Below, piece by piece: positions 10,103 to 20,692 of a stretch of DNA of 64,000 bases (positions within the stretch are counted from its first letter, which is position 1; each line of letters begins with the position of its first letter). The notes below the pieces were generated by a model that saw only the letters and a list, made by a program, of their open reading frames with translations, was not told the DNA's origin and searched no databases. The stretch lies in contig NZ_CP015418.1 of NCBI RefSeq assembly GCF_001633165.1, forward strand, positions 124,001-188,000, read 5' to 3'. This stretch comes from Rhodovulum sulfidophilum DSM 1374. GTDB lineage: Bacteria > Pseudomonadota > Alphaproteobacteria > Rhodobacterales > Rhodobacteraceae. The position numbers and the translations under genes are program-made.

Positions 10103-10283
10103 GCGGTCCGCAGGCGGCGCATCTGCGGCGCGGCGCAATCGGCCTTTTACCGCCAGCAAGCCGCCCCGACCTGATGATCCCCCCTCGAAGACGGCCGCCA
10201 TGCGACTATATTCGTCGCAAAGCCCCCGGAACGGGGCTGAACGGGCAACCGCCCCCGAACGTGGCGCAAGCAAAGAGGCAGTC

Positions 10284-10949
10284 ATGATCCGACCGAGCAA
10301 ACCCCTTCTCCTGACCATCGCGGCCGTTCTGGCGCTCGGCGCCTGTACCGATCCGTCGGTCCAGACCGGCGACGCGCGGCAACGCACCAAGGAAGGCGCC
10401 GCCATCGGTGCGGGCCTCGGCGCGGTGACCGGGCTGATCGCCTCGAACCGGGGCGGCAACGATGCCAAGAGCGCGCTGATCGGGGCCGCTGTCGGCGCCG
10501 CCGCAGGGGCCGCCATCGGCAACAATCTCGACAAGCAGGCCGCCGAGCTGCGGCAGAATTTCGACAGCAACCGGATCGGCGTGGTCAATACCGGCAATGC
10601 GCTGGTCGTGACCATGCCCCAGGACATCCTGTTCGCCACCGACAGCGCCGCGATCCAGTCCGGGCTTCGGGCCGATCTGCAAACCCTGGCCTACAGCCTG
10701 AACGACTATCCGGACACCACCGTCGATGTCATCGGCCATACCGACAATACCGGCTCGGCCAGCTACAACCAGCAGCTTTCCACCCGCCGCGCCAGCGCGG
10801 TGGCCTCGGTGCTGACCGGCGCCGGCGTCAATTCGAGCCGCGTCCGCGCCTATGGCCGCGGCGAGGAACAGCCCATCGCCTCGAACCTCTCGCCCGAGGG
10901 CCGGGCGCAGAACCGCCGGGTCGAGATCGTCATCCGTCCGGTGTCCTAA
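10284..10949 (+). CDS. OmpA-family lipoprotein (YiaD-like)
   Basis: 221 residues. A lipoprotein signal ends in the lipobox LALGAC, then a Gly/Ala-rich glycine-zipper segment (about residues 38-78), and a C-terminal OmpA-like peptidoglycan-binding domain (DVIGHTDNTGS, LSTRRASAVASVL, QNRRVEI). It most likely anchors the outer membrane to peptidoglycan. ATG at 10284 follows AGAGG. Monocistronic as far as visible. Confidence 0.92.
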   Translation: MIRPSKPLLLTIAAVLALGACTDPSVQTGDARQRTKEGAAIGAGLGAVTGLIASNRGGNDAKSALIGAAVGAAAGAAIGNNLDKQAAELRQNFDSNRIGVVNTGNALVVTMPQDILFATDSAAIQSGLRADLQTLAYSLNDYPDTTVDVIGHTDNTGSASYNQQLSTRRASAVASVLTGAGVNSSRVRAYGRGEEQPIASNLSPEGRAQNRRVEIVIRPVS

Positions 10950-11055
10950 CCCGGAACCTTCCGGGCGCGCGCGGCATCCGCCTGCGCGCGCCCATTGCCG
11001 CCCGGCATCCGGGGCCATATCTTGCGACCGGTTCAACGGAGGCCCCCGCCGCGCC

Positions 11056-11826
11056 ATGCCCTTCCAGAAAGTCCAGCCCGAGAAGCTCTCTGCCGCCGTC
11101 GTCCGCCAGATCGAGCTTCTGATCCTGCGCGGCGTGCTGCGCCCCGGCGACCGGCTGCCGGCCGAACGCGACCTCTCCGAGAGGCTGGGCGTGTCGCGGC
11201 CATCGCTCCGCGAGGCGATCGAGTCGCTTGAGGCGCGCGGTCTGCTGGTCAGGCGCGCGGGCGCGGGTGTCTTCGTGGCCGAGATGCTGGGCGCGGCCTT
11301 CTCGGATGCGCTGGTCCGGCTTTTCGCCACCCATGACGAGGCGCTGTTCGACTATATCGCCTTCCGCCGCGACCTCGAGGGGCTGGCCGCAGACCGCGCC
11401 GCCCGTACCGGATCGGATACCGACCTTGCCGTCGTCGACACGCTTTTCACCCGGATGGAGGCCGCCCATGCCAGGCGCAGCCCGGCCGAGGAGGCGCGGC
11501 TTGACGCCGAATTCCATCTCTCGATCATCGAGGCCAGCCACAATGTGGTGATGACCCACATGATGCGGGCGATGTTCGATCTTCTGCGCGAGGGGGTGTT
11601 CTACAACCGGCAGATCATGTTCCGCCAGCGTACAACGAGGCGCATGCTGCTGGACCAGCACCGCGCCATCAATACCGCCCTGCAGGCCCGCGACGGCGCC
11701 GCCACACGTGCCGCGGTCGAGCGGCATCTCGATTATGTGGTCGAGGCGCTCCGGGCCGATCAGAATGTCGAGCGCAACGAGGCGGTCGCCCGCCAACGGC
11801 TGGAACAGGCGCTGAACAAGGGGTGA
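11056..11826 (+). CDS. FadR/PdhR-type GntR family transcriptional regulator
   Basis: 256 residues. N-terminal winged helix (RPGDRLPAERDLSERLGVSRPSLREAI, quoted here only to mark its two halves) followed by an all-helical FCD effector domain with the conserved Asp/His metal or acid ligands (DAEFHLSIIEASHN). FCD regulators usually sense organic acids. No target operon is obvious next door. The start is chosen at MPFQKVQPEKL. Confidence 0.9.
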   Translation: MPFQKVQPEKLSAAVVRQIELLILRGVLRPGDRLPAERDLSERLGVSRPSLREAIESLEARGLLVRRAGAGVFVAEMLGAAFSDALVRLFATHDEALFDYIAFRRDLEGLAADRAARTGSDTDLAVVDTLFTRMEAAHARRSPAEEARLDAEFHLSIIEASHNVVMTHMMRAMFDLLREGVFYNRQIMFRQRTTRRMLLDQHRAINTALQARDGAATRAAVERHLDYVVEALRADQNVERNEAVARQRLEQALNKG

Positions 11827-11855
11827 ACCGGGGGCTGAACAGGGATTGAGCGCCC

Positions 11856-12425
11856 TCAATTCACGCTGTTGGTCAGGTTGGCATGGGTCCGGCAGCGTTT
11901 GTAAAGCGCCCAGTAGGTTGTGAAATCGAGCTCGTCCCGCACCGCCAGCATCCGGCCCAAAGTGTCGAGATCGATCCGCACCAGATAGGGTTCGGGCGCA
12001 TGCATGTCGCCGCCCCGGAAGGTGATGCAGGCCAGCTTTTCATCGGTCGGCGTGCGCACGAAGAACCCCGCCTCGACCGCGTCGCCCGCATGGCGGCGCG
12101 CCCGCTCGGTCAGATCCTGACGGCGCTGCCTGCGCGGATCCTCGGCCATCACTGCCTCGATGGCGGCGGCGTGCTGCGCGGCGCGGATGCCCTCGCTGTG
12201 ATTTTCCAGAAGACGACGGGCCGGGCCGACACCGGTCAGCGCCAGCAAGGCGACAAGCCCACTCCCCAGCAGCAGCGCCGAGAAGGTGCGCGGACGAAAC
12301 AGCGCCCGGGTCTCGGGCGAAGACGAAGACGCGGGCTTGGCCTCCCCGGGCATAGGTCGCCGGGCAGAGACAGTCCATCGGGCTGGACCGCGATCAGAAG
12401 AGCTCTGGGACGGGCCGGGCATCAT
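11856..12425 (-). CDS. Single-pass membrane protein of unknown function
   Basis: 189 residues with one hydrophobic segment (about residues 47-65, FSALLLGSGLVALLALTGV), a cytoplasmic basic N-terminus and a soluble C-terminal domain (KLACITFRGGDMHAPE). No family recognised. The start is the first of two tandem ATG codons at 12425, preceded by GGAGAGA. It converges with the GntR regulator gene. Confidence 0.6.
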   Translation of the reverse strand: MMPGPSQSSSDRGPARWTVSARRPMPGEAKPASSSSPETRALFRPRTFSALLLGSGLVALLALTGVGPARRLLENHSEGIRAAQHAAAIEAVMAEDPRRQRRQDLTERARRHAGDAVEAGFFVRTPTDEKLACITFRGGDMHAPEPYLVRIDLDTLGRMLAVRDELDFTTYWALYKRCRTHANLTNSVN

Positions 12426-12821
12426 TCTCTCCGAAAACCGGGGCGGGACCGCGCGGAAATGGCGCCGCCTTGTTACCCCTCTCTGCGCCCTCGGACAGGC
12501 GACCGGACCGGCACCCGAACCGGGACAGGACGTGAGCGGAGCGCCAGTTTTCCAGCAGAGGAGAGGCAGATCAGGACGAGTATTCCGGCCAGCGACGCGA
12601 AGGTCATCGGGGCAAGGACAAGGGCGGCGATCATCACGGGGCTCCCTTCGAAACGGCGTCAGGGACCGTCCCCACGCCGCAGCATTAGAGCCCGCAATTG
12701 TGGCAAGGCGATGCCCGGAACCCGGAATTCGCGCGAAATACGGGGCGGAAATACCGGATCGCGCGCAGATCCTGCCGGGGGGGGGGCGGCGAGGCGCGGC
12801 GGCCCGTGGCCTAAACGGCAA

Positions 12822-12845
12822 AACCCCGGCCGCGGGGCCGGGGTT
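12822..12845 (-). terminator. Intrinsic terminator of the F0 ATP synthase operon
   Basis: AACCCCGGCC, a 4-base loop, GGCCGGGGTT: a perfect 10-bp stem. On the minus strand it is followed by TTTT, and it lies 46 bp past the atpF stop. Confidence 0.85.
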
Positions 12846-12891
12846 CTGACTTCGGAAAGGCGCTCCGGCATGCCGCCGGCAGCCTTCCGGA

Positions 12892-13452
12892 TCAGTGCAG
12901 GTGCAGCTTGCCGCGGACCTCGCCGATGGCGTCCTGGACGAGCTTGTCGCTGGTCTGCTCGGTCATCTGCCGAACGATCACGTCGCGCGCGGCCTCGACA
13001 GCAACGGCAATCGCCCGGTCGCGCACTTCCTTGACCGCGCCTGCCTTGGCCGATTCGATCTGATCGTCGGCGGCGGCCAGACGGCGCGCAATCGCGACCT
13101 TGAGATCGTCCTTGGCCTTGGCAGCGGCCGTCTCGGCCTCGGCCTTGGCGGTTTCGACGATCCGCTCTGCCTGAACCTGGACTTCCTTCTGCTTGCGCTC
13201 GTAGGAGGCAAGAACGGTCTGCGCCTCTTCGCGCAGCGCCCGCGCCTCGTCGAGATCGGCCTTGATGCCGGCCGCACGCTTGTCGAGCATCGCCATCAGC
13301 TTGCCCGGCACCCGCAGGTAGACGAGCAGCGCGAGGAAGGCGATGAAGCTGATCGTGACGACGAATTCGGCGTTGTGCAGCGAGAAGAACGGGCCTTCCG
13401 CCGCCAGCGCCGGAGACGCCACGAAGGTCAGGGCGACTGCGAGTTTCTTCAT
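12892..13452 (-). CDS. atpF: F0F1 ATP synthase subunit b
   Basis: 186 residues from ATG 13452 (a GTG at 13461 overlapping the upstream stop is an alternative). A leader-like hydrophobic N-terminus (MKKLAVALTFVASPALA) precedes a membrane helix (FVVTISFIAFLALLVYL) and a long charged coiled coil. It forms, with b', the peripheral stalk of ATP synthase. Last gene of the I-B-E-X-F order; followed by a strong terminator. Confidence 0.93.
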   Translation of the reverse strand: MKKLAVALTFVASPALAAEGPFFSLHNAEFVVTISFIAFLALLVYLRVPGKLMAMLDKRAAGIKADLDEARALREEAQTVLASYERKQKEVQVQAERIVETAKAEAETAAAKAKDDLKVAIARRLAAADDQIESAKAGAVKEVRDRAIAVAVEAARDVIVRQMTEQTSDKLVQDAIGEVRGKLHLH

Positions 13453-13457
13453 CGGTC

Positions 13458-13997
13458 TCACCCTTTCAGCTTGCTGTCGACGGCGGCTTCGATCGTGCCC
13501 GCATCGGCCCGGAAGCCCATCGCGGCCACCACGTCGACGGCGGTCGTCCTGGCCACCTCGGTCACACTTTCCAGCGCGCCCGCCCGGATCTCGGCGATCT
13601 GTGCCTCGGCCTCGGCCGAGCGTGCCGCGATTTCCGCATCCGCCTTGGCAGTGGCTGCGTCGAGGTCGGCCTTGATCTCGGCCTTGGCCTCGGCGACGAT
13701 CCGCTGCGCCTCGGCGCGCGCATCCGCCAGCGCCTTCTCATAGGCGCGTTCGGCCTCCTGGGCCTGCAGCTTCAGTTCTTCGGCGACGGCGATGTCGTTC
13801 GAGATCGTGCCCTGGCGCTCGGCCAGAACAGCCCCGATCCGCGGCAGCGCAATGCGCGACAGCACGAAATAGATCGCGAACAGCGTGACGACGAGCCAGA
13901 AGATCTGGTTCGGATAGGTCGAGAAGTCGAGCTGCGGCATGCCGACGGCGTCGGCGGCGTGCCCGGCAGCTTCTGCGGCCTCTAGTTCTGTTGCCAT
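13458..13997 (-). CDS. atpX: F0F1 ATP synthase subunit b'
   Basis: 179 residues: one membrane helix ([16 protein letters not shown], about residues 33-48) and a long Ala/Glu-rich coiled coil. Photosynthetic bacteria and many alphaproteobacteria have two diverged b-type subunits; this longer-N-terminus copy before atpF is b'. Its stop overlaps a possible GTG start of atpF. Confidence 0.92.
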   Translation of the reverse strand: MATELEAAEAAGHAADAVGMPQLDFSTYPNQIFWLVVTLFAIYFVLSRIALPRIGAVLAERQGTISNDIAVAEELKLQAQEAERAYEKALADARAEAQRIVAEAKAEIKADLDAATAKADAEIAARSAEAEAQIAEIRAGALESVTEVARTTAVDVVAAMGFRADAGTIEAAVDSKLKG

Positions 13998-14082
13998 GTC
14001 GTCCCCCTGGAACCCCGGATCACACCGGGTGGGTGCCTGTGGTCAGGCCCCACCCGGCCGTAAGGATCGGTTCAGTCGGAGA

Positions 14083-14319
14083 TCAGACGGCGAACATCAG
14101 CAGAAGCGCGACGAGGAACGAGAAGATCCCCAGCGCTTCGGCGAACGCGATACCGATGAACATGGTGGCGGTTTGCGAGGCAGCCGCCGAGGGGTTGCGC
14201 AGGGCGCCGGAGATGTAGTTGCCGACGACGTGGCCGATGCCGACGGAGGCGCCGCCCATGCCGGTACAGGCCAGACCAGCACCGATATAGGCACCCATTT
14301 GAACGATATCGCCTTCCAT
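14083..14319 (-). CDS. atpE: F0F1 ATP synthase subunit c
   Basis: 78 residues, two membrane helices with a polar loop (RNPSAA). The proton-binding carboxylate is the Glu in [10 protein letters not shown] on the second helix, and the first helix has the Gly-rich [17 protein letters not shown]. Forms the rotor ring. Preceded by a good Shine-Dalgarno (GGAGAAA). Confidence 0.97.
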   Translation of the reverse strand: MEGDIVQMGAYIGAGLACTGMGGASVGIGHVVGNYISGALRNPSAAASQTATMFIGIAFAEALGIFSFLVALLLMFAV

Positions 14320-14376
14320 GTCGATTTCTCCTTACGTTGGAATTGGCAGATTCAGGATGTGATCCGGGACCGGGCG

Positions 14377-15129
14377 TCAGTGATGCGGATGCAGGGCATC
14401 GCGCAGGTAGACGCAGGTCAGGATCGCGAAGACATAGGCCTGGATGAAGGCCACCAGAAATTCGAGCGCGTAGATCGCGCCGATCGCCACGACCGGGAAC
14501 ACGGCGCCGACGCCGAGCACGCCGGCAAAGCCCGCGAACACCTTCATCACGGCGTGGCCGGCCATCATGTTGCCCATAAGCCGGATCGAGTGGCTGACCG
14601 GACGGACGAAGTAGGAAATGACCTCGATCATGGCCAGGATCGGGCGCAGCGCCAGCGGCGCGGCGGTGATCCAGAACAGGCTGAGGAAGCTCGCGCCATG
14701 CTTGACGAAGCCGAGGATCGTGACGCCGAAGAACACCGCCAGCGCCATGGTCGCGGTAACCGCCAGATGCGAGGTGGTGGTGAAGGCGCCCGGGATCAGG
14801 CCGAGGAAGTTGGCGAAGACGATGAAGATGAAGAGCGACATGATGTAGGGGAAGTATTTCAGCCCCTCGCGGCCCGACACGTCCTCGACCATCTTGTAGA
14901 CGAAGCCATAGGCAAGCTCGGCCACCGACTGGATGCGCGAGGGCACGATGGCGCGGCCCCGGGTGCCCATCACCAGCAGAAGCACGGTGCAGAGCACCGC
15001 GATGCCCATCCAGAGCGTCACATTGGTGGGGGTGTACCAGTGCACGGCGCCATCGCCGAAGAGAGGCGTCACCATGAACTGGTGCATGGTATCGATATTC
15101 ACTCCGCCGGTCGCGTCTTCGCTCGCCAC
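14377..15129 (-). CDS. atpB: F0F1 ATP synthase subunit a
   Basis: 250 residues, a polytopic membrane protein with the essential Arg in [13 protein letters not shown] and the C-terminal [15 protein letters not shown] choose the GTG at 15129 (MASEDATGG) because GAGGGA lies six bases upstream; the TTG at 15135 that overlaps the atpI stop would have its Shine-Dalgarno too close. Provides the proton half-channels facing the c ring. Confidence 0.94.
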   Translation of the reverse strand: MASEDATGGVNIDTMHQFMVTPLFGDGAVHWYTPTNVTLWMGIAVLCTVLLLVMGTRGRAIVPSRIQSVAELAYGFVYKMVEDVSGREGLKYFPYIMSLFIFIVFANFLGLIPGAFTTTSHLAVTATMALAVFFGVTILGFVKHGASFLSLFWITAAPLALRPILAMIEVISYFVRPVSHSIRLMGNMMAGHAVMKVFAGFAGVLGVGAVFPVVAIGAIYALEFLVAFIQAYVFAILTCVYLRDALHPHH

Positions 15130-15131
15130 GT

Positions 15132-15467
15132 TCAATCCCTCTTCTCGTCCTCAGCGGCGGCCGCCGCCTGTTGGCCCTGGACCTCCTGCGCGGTGCGCAG
15201 CATCACCCGGATGCCCGCCGCGAGGCCCAACAATATGAACAGCACCAGGAAAATCGGCTTGGTTCCCAGCCAGGAATCGAGCCCGTACCCGATGCCGAAA
15301 CCGATCCCCAAACCGGAGACCAGTTCGATCACCATGCGCCAGGCCAGCTGTGCCTGGGAGTAATGCGAGTCCATGTGAGAGCGCTCGGGCGCGGCCTCGG
15401 CCTTTCTCAGTTCGGCAAGCCGGGCTTCCAGCCGGGCGAGCCGTTCCTTTTCGGCCGGGTCCATCAT
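15132..15467 (-). CDS. atpI: ATP synthase assembly protein AtpI
   Basis: 111 residues: a charged N-terminal helix, then two hydrophobic segments ([27 protein letters not shown]) as in AtpI proteins, which assist c-ring assembly or magnesium supply. First gene of the operon; its stop overlaps the atpB start region. Two tandem ATG codons at 15467 and 15464. Confidence 0.9.
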   Translation of the reverse strand: MMDPAEKERLARLEARLAELRKAEAAPERSHMDSHYSQAQLAWRMVIELVSGLGIGFGIGYGLDSWLGTKPIFLVLFILLGLAAGIRVMLRTAQEVQGQQAAAAAEDEKRD

Positions 15468-15615
15468 GCGAACGTCCCCCTCGGACAGTCGCGGCGAAGC
15501 TAGTCAGCAGGGGGGACTGAGTCAAGCGGATTGCGCCGAGATCAAGTCATTGAAAAACCGTGCTTTTGCCGAATACTACCGCGCAGAACCCGGCCCCGGC
15601 ACAGCATTGCCATAT

Positions 15616-15631
15616 TCAACCGGACGGTTGA
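15616..15631. promoter_or_regulatory. Probable ArsR-family operator
   Basis: Perfect inverted repeat TCAACC-GGAC-GGTTGA in the short AT-richer leader, 33 bp before the arsR-type start codon. Its position suggests autoregulation by the gene downstream; this is inference. Confidence 0.55.
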
Positions 15632-15663
15632 CGATCGCGCCGGGACAGGCGCATCCTGCGGCG

Positions 15664-15987
15664 ATGCAAGACCGGCTCGACATCGTCTTTTCCGCCCTCG
15701 CCGACCCGACCCGGCGGGCGATCCTCGCGATGCTGCTGGAAGATGACATGGCGGTGACCGACGTGGCCGAGCCGTTCGAGATGTCGCTGGCGGCGATCTC
15801 GAAGCATCTGGCGATCCTGACCCGGGCGGGACTGATCAGCCAGGAAAAGCGCGGCCGGGTGAAATGGTGCAAGCTCGAACCCGACGCGCTGAAGGATGCC
15901 TCGATCTGGATGCAGGGCTTCGGCCAGTTCGAGGCGGTCAATCTCGACGCCTTCGAACGCTTCCTCGCCGCCGAGCTGAACGGCTGA
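15664..15987 (+). CDS. ArsR-family transcriptional regulator
   Basis: 107 residues with the winged helix of the SdpR-like branch (FSALADPTRRAILAML, MSLAAISKHLAILTRAGLI). No metal-binding Cys motif is visible, so it is probably not an arsenic sensor. Members of this branch are often paired with an SRPBCC/AHSA1 gene, but none follows here; the next gene is on the opposite strand. A palindrome upstream is a likely operator. Confidence 0.88.
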   Translation: MQDRLDIVFSALADPTRRAILAMLLEDDMAVTDVAEPFEMSLAAISKHLAILTRAGLISQEKRGRVKWCKLEPDALKDASIWMQGFGQFEAVNLDAFERFLAAELNG

Positions 15988-15998
15988 GGCCGGCCGCC

Positions 15999-16928
15999 CT
16001 ACCCGTCCTTCAACAGGATCGCCAGCGCCAGCACGCTCAGCGCGACCCCGCCCAGCACCAGCGCCCGCGGCGCGCCGTGCCCAAGCGCGATTTCCCACAG
16101 GATCACCCAGGACGGCGTCAGGTAGGTATAGGCCATCACCCGGGCCGCGGGCAGCCGGAGCGCCGCATATTGCAGCAGCACGAAGGTCATCGCGCTGGCG
16201 CAGAGTGCCAGATAGGCCAGCACCGCCCAGACCAGCGGCGGCAGCGCACCCCAGTCGGTCGCGACCAGCGCACCCCAGTCGGTCGCGACCAGCGCAGGCG
16301 CGCCGTAAAGCGTCAGCACCGCAAGCGCTGCCAGCATCATGCCGAAGGTGAAGACCAGCGCGGGCTCGCCCCGGTTCAGCTTGCGCACCAGCGGCGTATA
16401 GGCCGCATGGGCGACGCAGCCGATGAAGAAGATCGCCTCGCCCCGCCCGGGCTCGAAACGCAGGAACGCCCCCGGATCGCCCCGGAAGATCACCCAAAGC
16501 GCCCCTGCCCCGCCAAGCGCCAGCGCCGCGGCGATCCGGGGCGTGACCCGCTGGCGCAGCAACAGCCAGCCGAACAGCGCCGAAAGCATGGGCGTCAGGG
16601 TGAAGACCGCCGCCGTCGGCACCGGTGCCGCGGTCTTCAGCCCCTCGAACATCAGAACGAAATACAGCGCGAAGATCGCGCCCAGCAGCACAAAGCGCCA
16701 GGGCGCGCGGAACTGGTGCCGCCTCAGCCCCGGGCCCAGCGCCGCCGCCACCCCGATCAGCACTCCGGCCAGCAGGAAGCGCAGCGCGGTCAGCGCCACC
16801 GGGTCGATATCGTTGGCAATCAGGCTGCCGAAGCTGAAAGAGCCCGCCACCAGGGCCGAGACGCTCAGCATCGCCAGATGGCCCCGCAACACCTCGCCGC
16901 GCGGGACCGCAGCCAGGCTCAGGGCCAT
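15999..16928 (-). CDS. EamA/DMT family transporter
   Basis: 309 residues with about ten hydrophobic segments in two EamA repeats, as in drug/metabolite transporters (RhaT/YdcZ-like). The ATG at 16928 overlaps the end of the LysR gene, so the regulator and transporter are co-transcribed; it may export a compound sensed by that regulator. An 8-residue motif VATDWGAL is present twice in tandem (24-bp duplication). Confidence 0.85.
   Translation of the reverse strand: MALSLAAVPRGEVLRGHLAMLSVSALVAGSFSFGSLIANDIDPVALTALRFLLAGVLIGVAAALGPGLRRHQFRAPWRFVLLGAIFALYFVLMFEGLKTAAPVPTAAVFTLTPMLSALFGWLLLRQRVTPRIAAALALGGAGALWVIFRGDPGAFLRFEPGRGEAIFFIGCVAHAAYTPLVRKLNRGEPALVFTFGMMLAALAVLTLYGAPALVATDWGALVATDWGALPPLVWAVLAYLALCASAMTFVLLQYAALRLPAARVMAYTYLTPSWVILWEIALGHGAPRALVLGGVALSVLALAILLKDG
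16243..16296 (-). repeat. 24-bp tandem duplication inside the EamA gene
   Basis: The unit spanning 16243-16266 is repeated exactly at 16267-16290, with six more matching bases after it. It adds eight residues in a loop between membrane segments without breaking the frame. Confidence 0.85.
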
Positions 16929-17794
16929 TCCTTCGCCGCATCCTTCAGCCGGGTCGTCAGGGACTGCACCTTGGCGGTGCGGTGCAGGTCGACATGGGTC
17001 ACGAGCCAGAGCGGCACGTCCCATTCGGCCAGCGGCGGGTGCATCTGTTCGAGCCCGGGCAGCCGCTCGGCCCACCAGACCGGCACGAAACCGATGCCGG
17101 CCCCCGCCGCCACCGCCTCGACCTGCGCCCGCGCGTCCGAGGCACGGAAGCCCACCCGCCCGGCCGGGACATTGGCCTTGAGCCAGCGGTTGAAGGGCGC
17201 GCGGTGATCCTCGTCGGACGGACCCACGTAGCAATGCGCGGCGAGGTCCTCGCCCAGTCGGCCATGCGCGGCGACATAGCCGGCATTGGCGTAAAGCGCG
17301 TAGCGGAGCGTATAGAGCCTTTGCACGATATTGTCGGGCTCGTCGGGCTGCGATCCGGCGCGCACCGCGACATGGGCCTCGCCATATTCCAGACGATAGA
17401 GCCGGGAATCGGCCATCAGGCGCAGGGTCAGCTCGGGATGTTCGGCCTGGAAGCCCGACAGAACCGGCACCAGCAGCGGCGTCAGGCTGTCGACCGTCGT
17501 CACTGTCAGCTCGCCGGTCATCGCCGCGCCGCGGCCGCGCAGCCGCCCGGCGAGCTGGCTGAACTGATCGGCGGTGACCTGGGCCACCCGCAAAAGCTCC
17601 TCGCCCGCCTCGGTCGGGGTATAGCCGCGGGCATGGCGCTGGAACAGCTTGACCCCCAGCCTGTCCTCCAGCGCGTCGACATGGCGGATCACGGTCGCAT
17701 GATGCACCCCGAGCGCCTCGGCCGCACCGCTCACCGTGCCCAGTCGCGCCACGTGAAAGGCGGTACGGATCTCATCCCAGTTGTCGACATCCAT
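16919..17794 (-). CDS. LysR-family transcriptional regulator
   Basis: 291 residues: N-terminal winged helix (ARLGTVSGAAEALGVHHATVIRHV, given as two halves of one motif) and a periplasmic-binding-like effector domain. Co-directional and overlapping with the EamA transporter. Start ATG at 17794 (MDVDNW) with a weak Shine-Dalgarno. Effector unknown. Confidence 0.88.
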   Translation of the reverse strand: MDVDNWDEIRTAFHVARLGTVSGAAEALGVHHATVIRHVDALEDRLGVKLFQRHARGYTPTEAGEELLRVAQVTADQFSQLAGRLRGRGAAMTGELTVTTVDSLTPLLVPVLSGFQAEHPELTLRLMADSRLYRLEYGEAHVAVRAGSQPDEPDNIVQRLYTLRYALYANAGYVAAHGRLGEDLAAHCYVGPSDEDHRAPFNRWLKANVPAGRVGFRASDARAQVEAVAAGAGIGFVPVWWAERLPGLEQMHPPLAEWDVPLWLVTHVDLHRTAKVQSLTTRLKDAAKEWP

Positions 17795-18124
17795 GACGGA
17801 GGCATCACCTGTGCATAAATTCACAATTCCCCGGGATGCTGGGCAATTGGCCGGGCCGAAGCAAGGCCCAACTTGCGAAGATCCGCGGCATCTGCTGCCG
17901 GCTGGACCGCGTCTTGACTCGGAGCGCCATTCATGGCTTAAGCGGCGTAATTCCGGATCGGTGCAAGCCCGTCCGGTCCCGGCCTTTCGCCGGGATCGCC
18001 CCCCGTCAGCGAGGTTTCGCCCACGGGGGCAGATCGCGTTTGGCGCATCGCGAGGCGCTGACAAATCGCTCTGTCCCGGCCAGACTGCGGGGACAGGCAG
18101 AACGGTCGAAGGAGGGCCAGGGCC
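17795..18124. other. Intergenic region between LysR gene and ffh
   Basis: 330 bp holding the divergent promoters. I see AAGGAGG at 18109-18115 as the ffh ribosome binding site. No further gene or clear regulatory palindrome seen. Confidence 0.5.
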
Positions 18125-19651
<1,527 letters not shown>

Positions 19652-19652
19652 C

Positions 19653-20168
19653 GTGACCGCAGCGCCCATCATAGACACCGCGCGGCTTCGCCTGCGCCCG
19701 CACCGGGTCGAGGATTTCGGCCCCTATGCGGCGCTGTTCGCTTCGGAACGCGCGCGCTTCATGGGCGGGCCGCTGTCGCGCCGCCAGGCCTGGCAGGTCT
19801 TTGCCGCCGATAGCGGACAATGGGCGCTGATGGGCTTCGGCGCCTGGGGCGTCGAGCGCCGCGAGGATGGCGTGGCGGTGGGACAGCTGGCGCTGAACAA
19901 GCCCGACCATTTCCCCGAGCGCGAACTGGGCTGGCTGGTCTTCGACGGCCATGAGGGCCGCGGCTATGCCACCGAGGCCGCAGAGGCTGCCCGCGACCAC
20001 GCTTTCGGCGCGCTCGGCTTCGGCACGCTGGTCAGCTATGTCTCGCCCGAAAACCGCCGCTCGGTCGCGCTGGCCGAACGGCTCGGGGCAAGGCCCGACG
20101 CAACCGCCGACCGGCCCGATGAGGGCGATCTGGCCTATCGCCACCCGCGCCCGGAGGCAGCGGCATGA
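19653..20168 (+). CDS. GNAT family N-acetyltransferase, copy 1
   Basis: 171 residues, RimJ/RimL-type GNAT (DTARLRLRPHRVEDF; acetyl-CoA-binding EGRGYATEAAEAARDHAF). The start is GTG at 19653. First of four tandem, overlapping paralogues; the target (amino group of a protein or small molecule) is unknown. Confidence 0.85.
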   Translation: MTAAPIIDTARLRLRPHRVEDFGPYAALFASERARFMGGPLSRRQAWQVFAADSGQWALMGFGAWGVERREDGVAVGQLALNKPDHFPERELGWLVFDGHEGRGYATEAAEAARDHAFGALGFGTLVSYVSPENRRSVALAERLGARPDATADRPDEGDLAYRHPRPEAAA

Positions 20169-20692
20169 AGATCACGATCGACTGCCCCGAGATCGAGACC
20201 GAGCGTCTGATCCTGCGCGGCCCCAAGGCATCCGACTGGGAGGCCCATGCCGCCTTCGCCGGGTCCGAGCGCGCGCGCTATATCGGCGGGCCGTTCTCGC
20301 GGCGCGACGCCTGGACGAAATTCGCCTCGCGCTGGGGCCATTGGGCGCTCCATGGCTATGGCATGTTCACCGTCACCCGGAAGGGCTCGGACGAGGCCAT
20401 CGGCGTGATCGGGCCGCATTTCCCCGAAGGCTGGGCGGAACCGGAACTGGGCTGGATCCTCTATCCCGGCGCCGAGGGTCAGGGCGTGGCGCGCGAGGCC
20501 GCGCTGGCCTGCCGCCGCTTTGCCTATGACACGCTCGGCTGGACCACCGCGATCAGCTATATCGACACCCGGAACGACCGCTCGCGGGCGCTGGCCGAAC
20601 GGCTTGGCTGCAGCCTCGATCCCTCGGTGCCCCACCCGTTCGAGGAAGACTGCGTGGTCTACCGCCATCCGGGACCGGAGGCCATCGCATGA
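20165..20692 (+). CDS. GNAT family N-acetyltransferase, copy 2
   Basis: 175 residues, same family (ETERLILRGPKASDWE; GAEGQGVAREAALACRRFA). The start ATG overlaps the previous stop by four bases (ATGA). It shares the RARYIGGPFSRRDAW-type segment with copies 1, 3 and 4. The Q-x-x-G-x-G/A loop reads EGQGVA, slightly deviating from copy 1. Confidence 0.85.
   Translation: MKITIDCPEIETERLILRGPKASDWEAHAAFAGSERARYIGGPFSRRDAWTKFASRWGHWALHGYGMFTVTRKGSDEAIGVIGPHFPEGWAEPELGWILYPGAEGQGVAREAALACRRFAYDTLGWTTAISYIDTRNDRSRALAERLGCSLDPSVPHPFEEDCVVYRHPGPEAIA

Noticed and set aside
7427..10639. 1070-codon minus-strand open frame
   Set aside because: The C-terminal part is the real PfkB kinase starting at 8422; upstream it runs through nth and genes on the other strand in a different frame.
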